From JBASEY01 sp964404285 (lineage in GTDB: Bacteria; CSSED10-310): a stretch of 64,000 bases of DNA. The stretch lies in the NCBI GenBank assembly GCA_964404285.1, contig CAYOJK010000014.1, positions 1 to 64,000 on the forward strand, given 5' to 3'. Position 1 is the stretch's first letter, and the number at the start of each line of letters is the position of its first letter. The position numbers and the translations under genes were made by a program. The notes beneath the pieces are model-generated. The model searched no databases, had not been told where the DNA came from, and saw only the letters and a program-made list of their open reading frames with translations. Positions 23,983 to 32,669 of the stretch are shown here, piece by piece.

Positions 23983-24684
23983 ATGAATCGAGTAAATAGG
24001 AAGAAAGGATCGACGATAAAAACCAAGACCAACGACAATAAAACTCAAGACACAATTGTTTTGTTACCGGATGTGTGTTCGTTAGGTGTTATCAAAAGCA
24101 TGTCCGAGAACAATAACGAATTGGAGTACTTGAGTTTGATAGAACTAACATTACAGGAATACATCGAAAATAAATTGGATTCGGTTATCCAGGAAATTCG
24201 AAGAACAAATTCCGTCCAGTTAACCCATGTTCCTGAGTTGGCACAAATTGGAGAAAACGAAGAACAAAATTCACTGATCGTTTCTTTTCATCATGAAAAA
24301 AAATGGAAAAACCAAAGAGGAAACCCTTTGGTTGCAGCCGTCATGCCCGTCAAACGGATTCTGGATTCCGATGAACTCATAGCATTCAATGAGCAGATTA
24401 TTCAATCGGAAAATCTGGCATTGACCATGAACTTTGCCGATACCATCTCTTTTGTCATGCTGTTGGATTTGTTGGCAATCGGGGCCACCCCATTTGAAAA
24501 CACATCGGAAGCAATCGGTAATTATTATTTCAAAATAGTGTATTACGGGGAATTCCAACCGGCTTTGTCAAACGCTATCGATCCGCTGATGCATGCTCTG
24601 GAACATTATCGAAAAACACGTTCGTCTTCCGTTAACGGTGATTCAATCGATTTAACCGGGCTACTACCCGAAGCCTTTGCCTAA
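23983..24684 (+). CDS. Hypothetical protein, 233 residues
   Basis: Not recognised. The ATG at 23983 follows GGGAGGG; a start 30 bases earlier is possible but has no site. The N-terminus is basic and polar (RKKGSTIKTKTNDNKTQDT), with no signal peptide, so a cytoplasmic location is likely. The rest mixes helices (YLSLIELTLQEYIENKLDSV) and a hydrophobic stretch (FADTISFVMLLDLLAIGATP) not long enough to be confident of a membrane span. The segment NYYFKIVYYGEFQPALSNAI could be beta-sheet. Single gene between the tRNA-Leu terminator and the selenoprotein gene on the other strand. Codon use matches neighbours. Confidence 0.6.
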   Translation: MNRVNRKKGSTIKTKTNDNKTQDTIVLLPDVCSLGVIKSMSENNNELEYLSLIELTLQEYIENKLDSVIQEIRRTNSVQLTHVPELAQIGENEEQNSLIVSFHHEKKWKNQRGNPLVAAVMPVKRILDSDELIAFNEQIIQSENLALTMNFADTISFVMLLDLLAIGATPFENTSEAIGNYYFKIVYYGEFQPALSNAIDPLMHALEHYRKTRSSSVNGDSIDLTGLLPEAFA

Positions 24685-24744
24685 TTTCTCAGTAAAAACG
24701 AGTCTGTTGTTTACTAACCCATGTAGAAAGATCTATCGAACAGC

Positions 24745-24972
24745 TTATGAACGTTGTGCACGAACGAGATCAGTGATTTCACCAGGATTCGGAAATCGGC
24801 CGGTATTGAATTTTGAGTAAATCAGGACGCCATCGAGTGTTATATCATAAATACCACCGCTTCCCGGAATTAATTTAACATCGGCATTAAAATTCTTTTT
24901 GAGTTCTGCTGCCAGCCCGGCAGCGCGAGGCTGATAGTTTCACTCCATACAAAATGTGATTGTCATTTTCAT
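24745..24972 (-). CDS. Rdx/SelW-family selenoprotein with in-frame UGA (CxxU)
   Basis: 75 codons when UGA at 24940..24942 is read as selenocysteine (U11). The N-terminus is MKMTITFCMEU, followed by NYQPRAAGLAAELKK, then KLIPGSGGIYDITLDG, and LIYSKFNTGRFPNPGEI. This is the small thioredoxin-like Rdx fold (SelW/SelT/SelH type), whose redox motif CxxC or CxxU sits in the first loop: here C8-M-E-U11. Homology continues without break after the UGA, and the ordinary stop is TAA at 24745. The ATG at 24972 follows AAGGAG by seven bases. A hairpin in the right place after the UGA could be a bacterial SECIS. Likely a thiol/selenol redox protein of unknown partner. A plain pseudogene or sequence error is the alternative. 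Confidence 0.85.
24908..24942 (-). promoter_or_regulatory. Candidate bacterial SECIS element
   Basis: Starting at the UGA codon (24942..24940), the RNA continues 15 bases and then folds GCTGCC, loop GGGCT, GGCAGC (24924..24908): a perfect six-pair stem whose apical loop starts 21 bases after the UGA and opens with G. Spacing and the loop G agree with known bacterial SECIS elements. Sequence shows the hairpin; SelB binding is inference. Confidence 0.6.
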
Positions 24973-25102
24973 CGTATGTCTCCTTCGGGACCATTACAAT
25001 ATGGTTAAGTCTTGCCGATAATACCTGTAACAGGTAAACTTGCTGCGTTATCCCGGCATTATGAGCATACAGGATAATGGCCCTGTTTCAAGGAAAAGGT
25101 GA

Positions 25103-25696
25103 ATGAAAGACGGATTGGCTTTATTTGATTTCGATGGAACGATAACTGTCAAGGATACTCTTCTTGATTTTGCAAAATATGTTAAAGGGATGCCGATATC
25201 GATCCTGATTTTTATTCGGTTGATACCGGCATTTATACTTTGGAAATCAGGTAAACTGGGTAACCAGGGCTTTAAAGAGCGGTTTTTAACGATATCGTTT
25301 AAAGGACTTAGTGAATCCCATCTTTGTTCTAAAGGAAATGAATACGGCCAAAACCGCATCCCTCAGCTTTTACGCCCCAAAGCTTTGGAACGATTGGATT
25401 GGCATCGGGAACAAGAACATCGAATTATCATTGTATCGGCATCGACAGATGTCTGGTTATCTGAATGGTGTCATCTTCAAGGATTTGAATTGATTTGTTC
25501 GAAATTGGAGTTTATCGACGGTATCTGTACAGGTCGGTTACAGGGGATCAATTGTCGTGGAGCAGAAAAGGTCAAGCGGGTACAAGCGGAGATAAACACA
25601 TCGGATTACCGAGTCATTTATGCTTATGGTGACAGCAGTGGAGACAAGGAGATGCTGGAATTTGCCGATCAAAAATTTTTCAAACCGTTTCACTGA
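25103..25696 (+). CDS. HAD-superfamily IB hydrolase (phosphoserine phosphatase-like)
   Basis: 197 residues, haloacid-dehalogenase subfamily IB. Motif I LFDFDGTIT (nucleophile and acid Asp), motif II IIIVSAST, motif III Lys about GAEKVKRV, motif IV YGDSSGDKEML. A cap region with a membrane-like patch (ISILIFIRLIPAFIL) is common in this subgroup (SerB/PSPase-like, lipid or sugar phosphatases). The start at ATG 25103 follows AAGGAAAAGGTG. The gene is divergent from the selenoprotein gene with a 130-base gap. Substrate unknown. Confidence 0.9.
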   Translation: MKDGLALFDFDGTITVKDTLLDFAKYVKGMPISILIFIRLIPAFILWKSGKLGNQGFKERFLTISFKGLSESHLCSKGNEYGQNRIPQLLRPKALERLDWHREQEHRIIIVSASTDVWLSEWCHLQGFELICSKLEFIDGICTGRLQGINCRGAEKVKRVQAEINTSDYRVIYAYGDSSGDKEMLEFADQKFFKPFH

Positions 25697-25724
25697 CTCA
25701 GCTATCGATATATACATGAACGTT

Positions 25725-26645
25725 TCACAATAAAAATAGCAGACTAACTCCAATAACAGATATGGTAGCGCCGATGATTTCGATAGCGGTTAATTTTTCT
25801 TTGAACAGAACGATAGATGGCGGAATAATAAGGATCGGTACGATTGCCATGATAGTGGAAGCGATGCCGGTTTCTGTATGTTGAACAGCCAGTAGAGAAA
25901 ATGTGACGCCTAGAAACGGGCCGAACAGGGCTCCCAATATAATAAAAAAGACGGCTTTTTTATCAGCAAGCGCTGCTCTGACTTTTAGCCAATGACCGCT
26001 GAACGTGAACAAAAGGGCAAAACCGATTGCGCCGGCGATAACCCTGATATGTGTGGCGGCTCCGGCATCGTAAGATTTCATGCCGTATTTACTGATAACC
26101 AGGCCGATTGCCTGGCCTGCAGCTCCGCAAAATGCGAACATGACTCCTTTTGTCAATGATTTTTGTATAGCTTTTTCGGCTGTTTGGGTCACGGATTGGC
26201 GTTTGCTGATGACCATGACGATTCCACCGATTGTTAACGCCATCCCAACCCAGGCCATTGGTTTCAGCCGTTCATTCAGAAACCACCATCCGATCAAAGT
26301 GGTCATAAGGGGAACCGCAGACATCATCAGCGAAGACACCCTGGAGCCGACTATGACAAAAGCTTGGAAAAGGCAGAGATCACCGAGACAAAAACCGACA
26401 AGGCCTGAGATGCTCATCCATGTCCATGTAAAGGCGGAAGCATCATAGGGAACGATCATTCCTCGAATACAAAAGCCGTATATGCTGAAAAAAACCAGCG
26501 CAAAAAAGAGGCGTAAAAAGTTGACGGGAAGTGACCCGACACGTTTACCGGTAAATTCGAAAACCAATGCGGTAATTGTCCAGCAAACAGCAGTTATAAA
26601 GGCGAAAAGTTCGCCTGCATAAGGTATAGCTTCAAAAATACGCAT
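25725..26645 (-). CDS. EamA/DMT-family transporter
   Basis: 306 residues, ten predicted membrane helices in two EamA repeats (first from FAFITAVCWTITALVFEF, second from GVMFAFCGAAGQAIGLVISK, the latter with FGPFLGVTFSLLAVQHTETG). These are inner-membrane drug/metabolite exporters, often for amino acids or nucleotide sugars; substrate cannot be told. Start ATG 26645; a TTG three codons earlier (26654) is an alternative, with no clear ribosome site for either. Convergent with the HAD gene, divergent from the transglycosylase gene. Confidence 0.88.
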   Translation of the reverse strand: MRIFEAIPYAGELFAFITAVCWTITALVFEFTGKRVGSLPVNFLRLFFALVFFSIYGFCIRGMIVPYDASAFTWTWMSISGLVGFCLGDLCLFQAFVIVGSRVSSLMMSAVPLMTTLIGWWFLNERLKPMAWVGMALTIGGIVMVISKRQSVTQTAEKAIQKSLTKGVMFAFCGAAGQAIGLVISKYGMKSYDAGAATHIRVIAGAIGFALLFTFSGHWLKVRAALADKKAVFFIILGALFGPFLGVTFSLLAVQHTETGIASTIMAIVPILIIPPSIVLFKEKLTAIEIIGATISVIGVSLLFLL

Positions 26646-26763
26646 AAATTCCAACTCGATTATGGGGGGAAATATGATATACTCCGCCTGTTAATCTTGC
26701 TTCTGCCAACCTATAAGGCAGTAAGCGCTGTATTCATATCATTGGCTGAAGGAGACTGCCACG

Positions 26764-28659
26764 GTGAAATGTTTAAAAAACCGCGACAACTTGTTTCTAG
26801 TAAGTATCAGTATTTGTTTAATCATGTTTTCAGGGTGCGCACACCTGAACAAAACAGCATCGGTCGATCCTGGATCATGTTCAGAAGAGGAATCGATTGT
26901 AATTGCAGGTTCATTTGAAGATATTGAATCGACGTCACTTAGCGAGGTGACGGGGAGTAATTTGTCGACTCGCCAGCTTGTTGAAGAGGCACGTTCATTG
27001 GCCTGCTCCGGCGCGCTTCAATTTCGGGAAGGCGAACATGATGAAGCTTTAGAAAACTTGGAAGCGGCAATGATGAATCTCCAATTAGCCGATTTACCGG
27101 AAGACATGCAATCATTGACATTTTTACAGCCCTATCTTCCAGAATCCTGCAGAATGATTGATATCAACAAAACCTTTTTGTCGCTCAAGGACCTTCGTGA
27201 TCGCGAGTCGAAATTTCCAGAACAGGTTCCGGATGCTGAGGGGGTATTCAGTCAGGCAGACAGTGTTTTCATTGAGATGGAAATCCTGCGTTTTATGGAG
27301 ATTTTAGGGGAAAAGTGTGATCGTGATGATGAGATGGCGGTGTTTGTCGATGAGGTTGAAAATTTTATCAATTATTATCTGACAGCAAGAAGGGATTGGT
27401 TTGAGCGCAGTTATTACCGAATGTTAAAATATCGCCAGACAATCACTGAAATCATGATGGAAAAACGAATGCCGAAAGAGCTGGTTTATCTGGCTTTTAT
27501 TGAAAGCGGATTTGTATATCAGGCCCGAAGCCGTGCGAATGCACAAGGTATCTGGCAATTTATCAACAGTACCGGCAAAAATTATGGCTTGAAAATAGCC
27601 GGCGGCATCGATGAACGGCTGGACCCAATCAAGGCAACGATTGCTGCCAGAGAATATTTATTGGATTTGATCGCCATTTTTGGATCAGAATCCTTTTTGC
27701 TGGCGATGGCTTCTTATAATGCTGGGGAAGGCCGAGTTCAACGATGTTTACGACAAATTAACGACCCGTTTGTCGATCGATCCTTCTGGCAGATACGGGA
27801 CTGTCTTCATAGGGAAACACAGGAGTATATTCCCAGGATTATTGCGGCTGGAATTTTGTGCGAAAATCCCAAACGCTTTGGGCTGGATGTACAAAATCCG
27901 GACGAGTTTTTCTGTGATCTCGATGTAATCATCTGTCCTGACAGAGTAAAACTCAGCGCTATCGCCGATGTGGCAAGCATAACCGTCAAAGAACTTAGAG
28001 AACTAAACCCGGATCTGCCCAGTGGCGGCACTTGGACACCCGTCACCAATATGCATCTGTATGTTCCTGAAGGAAAGGGTGAATCGTTTCGATTGGCAAT
28101 GCATACCTTTGAAAAAGCGCCGACTGTCACTGAATTGTACCATGTTGTCAAAACCGGTGAAACCCTGTCATCTATTGGAAGGCTCTACAAGATACCGTAT
28201 AGCCGTATCGCCGGATGGAACAACCTGCGCTCACCCTACAAAATCAATCCAGGTCAACGCCTGTTGATTCAGGCTCCGGGAACGGGCACGACATCGACCT
28301 CCAGCGCCTCGAGGCCAACGTCCACGGCATCACAACCAACACAAACCGAAAAAACAGTTACATATACTGTTCAAAAAGGTAATTATCTGGCTGGAATCGG
28401 CGCGCTGTTCGGGGTATCGGCACGTGATATCATGGCCTGGAATAACCTGAGACGTGGAACGATTTATCCAGGGCAAAAACTTGTTGTCAAACCCGCTTTT
28501 CAGACAGAAAAAGTTGAACACCATGTGGCGACAGGTGATACATTACACAGCATTTCAAAACACTATGGCGTCGCGATTGATTCGATTCTGTTTATAAATG
28601 GAATGACATCCAGACCTTTAAAACTCGGTGAAATCCTGGTTATCTATAGGCGAAGTTGA
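26764..28659 (+). CDS. Membrane-bound lytic transglycosylase with three LysM domains (MltD-like)
   Basis: 631 residues, lipoprotein. GTG start at 26764 nine bases after AAGGAG; signal sequence ends in the lipobox-like IMFSGC. The SLT domain (about 230-360) has the catalytic Glu in FIESGFVYQARS, then NAQGIWQFINSTGKNYGL and AMASYNAGEGRVQRCL. Three LysM peptidoglycan-binding modules follow: YHVVKTGETLSSIGRLYKIP, YTVQKGNYLAGIGALFGV and HHVATGDTLHSISKHYGV, separated by a Ser/Thr-rich linker (about 505-525). It cleaves peptidoglycan to 1,6-anhydromuropeptides at the outer membrane. Family length and order are normal. Stands alone. Confidence 0.95.
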   Translation: MKCLKNRDNLFLVSISICLIMFSGCAHLNKTASVDPGSCSEEESIVIAGSFEDIESTSLSEVTGSNLSTRQLVEEARSLACSGALQFREGEHDEALENLEAAMMNLQLADLPEDMQSLTFLQPYLPESCRMIDINKTFLSLKDLRDRESKFPEQVPDAEGVFSQADSVFIEMEILRFMEILGEKCDRDDEMAVFVDEVENFINYYLTARRDWFERSYYRMLKYRQTITEIMMEKRMPKELVYLAFIESGFVYQARSRANAQGIWQFINSTGKNYGLKIAGGIDERLDPIKATIAAREYLLDLIAIFGSESFLLAMASYNAGEGRVQRCLRQINDPFVDRSFWQIRDCLHRETQEYIPRIIAAGILCENPKRFGLDVQNPDEFFCDLDVIICPDRVKLSAIADVASITVKELRELNPDLPSGGTWTPVTNMHLYVPEGKGESFRLAMHTFEKAPTVTELYHVVKTGETLSSIGRLYKIPYSRIAGWNNLRSPYKINPGQRLLIQAPGTGTTSTSSASRPTSTASQPTQTEKTVTYTVQKGNYLAGIGALFGVSARDIMAWNNLRRGTIYPGQKLVVKPAFQTEKVEHHVATGDTLHSISKHYGVAIDSILFINGMTSRPLKLGEILVIYRRS

Positions 28660-28715
28660 AATAAAATAAACGGATATATTCCCATTCAATCACTCTAAAT
28701 AGAGATTGAAAGGGG

Positions 28716-29468
28716 TTATTGGCTCAAAATCGACAAAAGCGCTTGTTGGGCGGCAGTGGTCAATGAAGCGACAGCTTTGGCAATATCGACACGGAGTTTT
28801 ATCAAGGGAAACCACAATCTGGGTCGGCAGAGAAAATAGCGTCGAGAAGCCCATTTTCCTCTGGGAATCGCATTAAAATCCAAGCCGAGTGTTTCGTCGG
28901 CATAATCCGAAATTACACGTATCATAGCAATTGGGATATGATGAGTTTTAGCTAGCGATGCCAGATGGTAACTTTCCATATCGACACAAACTGCTTGAGA
29001 CGTCGAGTGAAGATGAGTTTTAGCTTTTGCCGTATCGACAACGGATTCTACTGTAACAGCCTTACCTAACCTATAAGGTTTTTGTGCATTTTTCAGAGCA
29101 TGTTCAATTTTTTGAGTCAAATCCAAATCAAATGAAATAGTAGATTTTTCATGTTGAGTCGATTCAACAATTGCGATGTTTCCAATTGAAAAGCTGGATA
29201 TGAGAGATCCAGAAAAACCGATGATCAAGATTTGGCGGGGGCGAATTTGGTTCAGTAAGGATGAGATATCTTTTACGGAGCGTTTTTTACCGACACCGCA
29301 TACCCTGAAACCGATAGAATTCCCGTTTACAACTGTTTCCCAGTAACGGCTGCTGAGATAGCCTGGCTTTATTTCAGTTGTTTGGGGTCGGAATTGGTCT
29401 ATCAGCCCTTTGATTTCTTGTTTTAGTGCGGAGATGACCAGTAACTCTATCGAACGTGGCTTGTTCAT
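28716..29468 (-). CDS. Nucleoside phosphorylase/nucleosidase family protein
   Basis: 250 residues of the PNP/UDP phosphorylase superfamily, closest in layout to MTA/SAH nucleosidases, HpnG-type phosphorylases and futalosine hydrolases. It begins IELLVISALKQEIKGL, has the phosphate/ribose motif ILIIGFSGSLISS, the VCVDMES segment (ribose-binding Met-Glu) and a catalytic Asp in IRVISDYADETLG. The C-terminal 50 residues (LCRPRLWFPLIKLRVDIAKA) are an extension. Substrate not assignable: hopanoid adenosyl adducts, MTA/SAH or futalosine are possible. A short hairpin in the 56-base gap to the convergent transglycosylase gene has no U tract. Confidence 0.8.
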   Translation of the reverse strand: MNKPRSIELLVISALKQEIKGLIDQFRPQTTEIKPGYLSSRYWETVVNGNSIGFRVCGVGKKRSVKDISSLLNQIRPRQILIIGFSGSLISSFSIGNIAIVESTQHEKSTISFDLDLTQKIEHALKNAQKPYRLGKAVTVESVVDTAKAKTHLHSTSQAVCVDMESYHLASLAKTHHIPIAMIRVISDYADETLGLDFNAIPRGKWASRRYFLCRPRLWFPLIKLRVDIAKAVASLTTAAQQALLSILSQ

Positions 29469-29618
29469 GATTCTGATTATGCATATTTGTTTTATTTAAA
29501 CAATTTTTTGTGAGTAATAACAGTTAGCTCTTGACGAAGGTGATTTCCTTTTTTAAACTTGGCGGGCTTTGAATAGCAAACCTTGTAATGTCAACGTTTT
29601 TTTCAAAGGAGCAGCCGG

Positions 29619-29942
29619 ATGGCAAAAAATCAATTTAAAGACAAAACTAAAGTCGCATCGTTAACTCCCCGGTTCACTGTGCTTCCGTTACAGGACAAGG
29701 GCGATGAATATCTTTGTATCGATGCCAATTTTCAATTCTTGATGGTCAGTAAAAAGCAGTTGGAAGAATTCGAAAACCTAGCTTTACCGGAAGTGGTTGA
29801 CCCAAAGCTTCATCAGGAAGCAATCCAGGCAGCGAAAGCCCATCTTCCTGCTGATGCAAAGCTGGTTGAACGCTTACGAACACATCTAAAAACAAAAGGT
29901 GTGGAAGGGTTTGGCGCTGAACTGAAAAAAACGCTTGCCTGA
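29619..29942 (+). CDS. Hypothetical protein, 107 residues
   Basis: Not recognised. ATG follows AAAGGAG in a good position, and codon use resembles neighbours, so it is likely real. The protein has a basic N-terminus (MAKNQFKDKTKVASL), a beta-rich core (RFTVLPLQDKGDEYLCID) and a C-terminal helical part rich in Ala/Lys (HQEAIQAAKAHLPADAKLVE). No signal peptide or membrane span. It stands alone between two minus-strand genes. Function unknown. Confidence 0.6.
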   Translation: MAKNQFKDKTKVASLTPRFTVLPLQDKGDEYLCIDANFQFLMVSKKQLEEFENLALPEVVDPKLHQEAIQAAKAHLPADAKLVERLRTHLKTKGVEGFGAELKKTLA

Positions 29943-29988
29943 TGCAATCTTGGGACTATCGGTATCAAGACTGAAACGCAGTATCTGT

Positions 29989-30996
29989 TTATTTGCGAAT
30001 TAGTTTTCTGGCCAGCCGATAGCCGACGAGTGTTTCACCTAAAAAGGATTTAAGGTTTTCTGTGGGAATTCCCCATAGCGAGGGTCTGTACACTCGGTCA
30101 CAGTTTTCACACAACCACCCATCGAAATCTTGAAGCGCAACTCGACGACGCATATCACGATAAGGTTCTCCATTCCAGACGGCTTCCACTGTCTGTTCTG
30201 TCAAGTCTCCCAAAACCCGGGTGCCATACCAATCTTGCGGGCAAGGACAAACAAGTCCATTCCATAAAACCGTCATCGAATAGTACAAAAAAGTACAGGG
30301 TATGAATTGTTTATGCAGCGGCGATTGATCCGGCGCGTTACCTGCCCAATTGTGCGGTTTTTTGATGTAAAATTTATCCAACCCATATCCTCGCATCTGA
30401 TCACCGAATCGCTGCAGGTTTTGTCGGTATTCAGCAGTTATATCGGAAGGCTCGATAATCTGTACGATGGTATAAGGCCTATCAAAGCCTAGGCGCCGCT
30501 TTTCAGACAGGAAAAACCGGATATTTTCGAGTGTTTTTTCATATATTCCACCCACTCGTACCGACTCATAAGTCTGCTTGTCATAGCCATCGAAACTGAA
30601 AGATACCAGATCAGGGCCGGCTTTGAGCAAGGAGGTGGATCGCTGAGCGTCGAGCAAGGTGGCATTGGTGTGTATTCGAGTGGTTAAATCATGATCGGCG
30701 GCTAGACGGATCATTTTTTCCAGGTCTGGATGAAACAGCGGTTCACCGCGATGAGACAAATTCAGATCATTCACTTTTCCAGCTATTTGTTTGATTATGG
30801 ATTCATATAAGTCAAGATCCATATTACCTCGAACCGAGCTGAAATCCGTTGAGTTGGGACACATGACACAGCGAAGGTTGCATGCGTTTGTTGTTTCCAA
30901 CCACATTCGAACAGGAAAATACGGCAGCACGGTCGAATGTCTTTTATAGTGAAAAAAGGCTTGTAAAAGGCGTATATTTTTAGTGAAAAAATTCAT
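29989..30996 (-). CDS. Radical SAM protein with SPASM domain
   Basis: 335 residues. Start ATG 30996 is chosen over the farther upstream one (31113) because GGGAG lies six bases before it and homology begins there. The radical SAM cluster motif is CNLRCVMC (CxxxCxxC), about residue 37. A C-terminal SPASM region has cysteines in GLVCPCPQDW, and CENCDRVY for extra Fe-S clusters. The fold resembles peptide- or lipid-modifying enzymes and 'anaerobic sulfatase maturase'-like proteins. It is preceded by a hypothetical gene on the other strand and divergent from the DUF2089 gene. Substrate unknown. Confidence 0.88.
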   Translation of the reverse strand: MNFFTKNIRLLQAFFHYKRHSTVLPYFPVRMWLETTNACNLRCVMCPNSTDFSSVRGNMDLDLYESIIKQIAGKVNDLNLSHRGEPLFHPDLEKMIRLAADHDLTTRIHTNATLLDAQRSTSLLKAGPDLVSFSFDGYDKQTYESVRVGGIYEKTLENIRFFLSEKRRLGFDRPYTIVQIIEPSDITAEYRQNLQRFGDQMRGYGLDKFYIKKPHNWAGNAPDQSPLHKQFIPCTFLYYSMTVLWNGLVCPCPQDWYGTRVLGDLTEQTVEAVWNGEPYRDMRRRVALQDFDGWLCENCDRVYRPSLWGIPTENLKSFLGETLVGYRLARKLIRK

Positions 30997-31130
30997 GGTT
31001 TCTCCCGAACAGTCGAAAGCTGCAGTTACCATAAAACGTCTTATTCCGTTTATCAAGTTATTGAGCTTGTTTTGGGCACGGACATCGGAGAGTTGTTGAC
31101 ACGCAGAAAACAAAATAATTAATTAATAGG

Positions 31131-31159
31131 TTGACATATTCAACCATTTTAATTAAATT
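31131..31159 (+). promoter_or_regulatory. Promoter of DUF2089/DUF4097 operon
   Basis: TTGACA (31131..31136), 17 bases, TAAATT (31154..31159), 31 bases before the ATG at 31191. Surroundings are AT-rich with an imperfect AATTAATT palindrome, a possible site for autoregulation by the encoded zinc-ribbon HTH protein (inference). Confidence 0.55.
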
Positions 31160-31190
31160 TATTAATCAGTCATGTGAAAGGAGTGAGATT

Positions 31191-31571
31191 ATGGCGTATT
31201 CTATCAGTGGCGGGTGCCCAGCTTGTAATCACCAACTTATGATCGCAAAATACAGATGCCCAAATTGTCGAACAGAAATTTCCGGGCAATTTGAATCCTG
31301 CCGATTCTGTCACCTCGACCCCCAAATTAAAAACTTTATTCTGGTTTTTATCGCTCAACGTGGAAACATCAAACTGGTTGAAAAAGAATTGGGTATTTCG
31401 TACCCAACCGTTAAAAAAAACCTGCAGATGGCAATCGATGCACTGGGACTGAGTTCTGAATCTGAAAAAAGCTCTATAACGTATGAAGAAAAAATGGAGA
31501 TTCTGGACCGGCTGGAAAAAGGTGAAATCGATTATCATACTGCAATGGCAATTCTCGAAGATTCAGAATAG
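31191..31571 (+). CDS. DUF2089 zinc-ribbon/HTH regulator
   Basis: 126 residues. Start ATG 31191 after AAAGGAGTGAG. The N-terminal half has zinc-ribbon cysteine pairs CPACNH, CPNCRTEI, and CRFCHLDP; the second half a helix-turn-helix with ELGISYPTVKKNLQMAID. This is the DUF2089 family, probable DNA-binding regulators that sit next to SHOCT/DUF4097 cell-envelope genes. Here it precedes the DUF4097-type gene by nine bases, so it may control its own operon. Confidence 0.88.
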   Translation: MAYSISGGCPACNHQLMIAKYRCPNCRTEISGQFESCRFCHLDPQIKNFILVFIAQRGNIKLVEKELGISYPTVKKNLQMAIDALGLSSESEKSSITYEEKMEILDRLEKGEIDYHTAMAILEDSE

Positions 31572-31580
31572 GAGGTTATC

Positions 31581-32669
31581 ATGTCTGTACATCGATCAGA
31601 GCATCGTATTGGGTTAGATGGAATTGAGGAAATCCGTATTTTTAATCCTGTCGGCAGGGTAGATGTGACGGGTTGGGCGGAATCCGAGGTGTTTCTGGAT
31701 TACACCGTCACGTTGCCGGGTGACCCTGAGTCTTCAGAAACACTGATTCCTCAAATCGAAACATCTGAGAATATTCTTATTATTCAACCAGCTAAAGGTA
31801 TTCTTGGCAGAAAGCAAAATACTGGCAGTGTCGATTCCGAGGATTCGCAAAAATGTATTGATTGGGAGGATAGCAGCGAAGGTTTATCAGCTTTTTTGAA
31901 AAAAATTTTTTCGATAACGGGAAGTCCCAGCAAAAAGTTCCGAGCAGGAGTCAAAGTATCCATGAATATTAGGGTTCCACGATCGATTTCTATCAGGGTC
32001 AAAAATTACAATGGTGCGATTGCCGTTTCAGATATGGATTCTTCTCTTCATATAAAAGGGCTGAATGGCCCTATTTCATTGGATTCCGTCAATGGTTCGA
32101 TCGATGCTCAGACTCTGAATGGGCCGGTTATGTTGGTTAAAAGCAAACCCCTGGATGTAAGCCTACGCACGCTGAATGGCCCGATTAAATGTTATTTGGA
32201 GGCTTTATTGGGGCCTGCGGCAATTAAAACTGTCAATGGGCCGGTTAGAGTCACGTTGCCGTATAATGCAAAAGCGGATTTATCGGTAAAAACATTGTTT
32301 GGTCCGATCAAGATCGGTAGTGAGTTTTCATCTCAACACCGAACCACACGGTCTGTTGGGGCAGTTTTAAATTCTGCCGAGTTTCCTGTAACGATCAAAA
32401 CCACCACCGGGCCGATCATGGTTGGTGTCACAGATCTGGCACAAGAGAGTGCTGAAAATGTTGGTCATAAGGATGCTGACCCAATGCCATTGAACGCCAA
32501 CTCAGAATTATGCTCTGATGGGTCGGCGTCATTGGTAGAACAGAAGGGTGAAAAGTCTGTATTTCAGAATGGGAGCCAATCTGAAACGCTTTGCGCTCAG
32601 ATTGACCGCATGCTCGCAGCAGGCAAAATATCCGCTGATGAAGCTGAAAGGCTTCGTAAAACTATTTGA
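31581..32669 (+). CDS. DUF4097-type putative adhesin with SHOCT-like tail
   Basis: 362 residues. AGGAGG lies just upstream of ATG. Residues about 125-285 form a beta-solenoid with a repeated 'NGPI/V' turn (GLNGPISLDSVNGS, TLNGPVMLV, TLNGPIKCY, TVNGPVRVT, LFGPIKIG), the hallmark of DUF4097 proteins. No signal peptide is visible, so it is probably cytoplasmic or peripherally envelope associated. The C-terminus (QIDRMLAAGKISADEAERLR) resembles a short SHOCT-like helix pair. It forms a two-gene operon with the upstream DUF2089 regulator and ends convergent with the aminotransferase gene, overlapping it by eight bases. Function unknown, often linked with envelope stress. Confidence 0.82.
   Translation: MSVHRSEHRIGLDGIEEIRIFNPVGRVDVTGWAESEVFLDYTVTLPGDPESSETLIPQIETSENILIIQPAKGILGRKQNTGSVDSEDSQKCIDWEDSSEGLSAFLKKIFSITGSPSKKFRAGVKVSMNIRVPRSISIRVKNYNGAIAVSDMDSSLHIKGLNGPISLDSVNGSIDAQTLNGPVMLVKSKPLDVSLRTLNGPIKCYLEALLGPAAIKTVNGPVRVTLPYNAKADLSVKTLFGPIKIGSEFSSQHRTTRSVGAVLNSAEFPVTIKTTTGPIMVGVTDLAQESAENVGHKDADPMPLNANSELCSDGSASLVEQKGEKSVFQNGSQSETLCAQIDRMLAAGKISADEAERLRKTI

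Noticed and set aside
23784..23999. A 71-codon open frame
   Set aside because: It covers tRNA-Leu and its terminator.
24940..24942. UGA as a simple nonsense mutation in the Rdx gene
   Set aside because: The reading frame and family residues continue on both sides, the codon sits exactly at the CxxC/U site, and a hairpin follows at the right distance; selenocysteine is the simpler reading, though sequence error is still possible.
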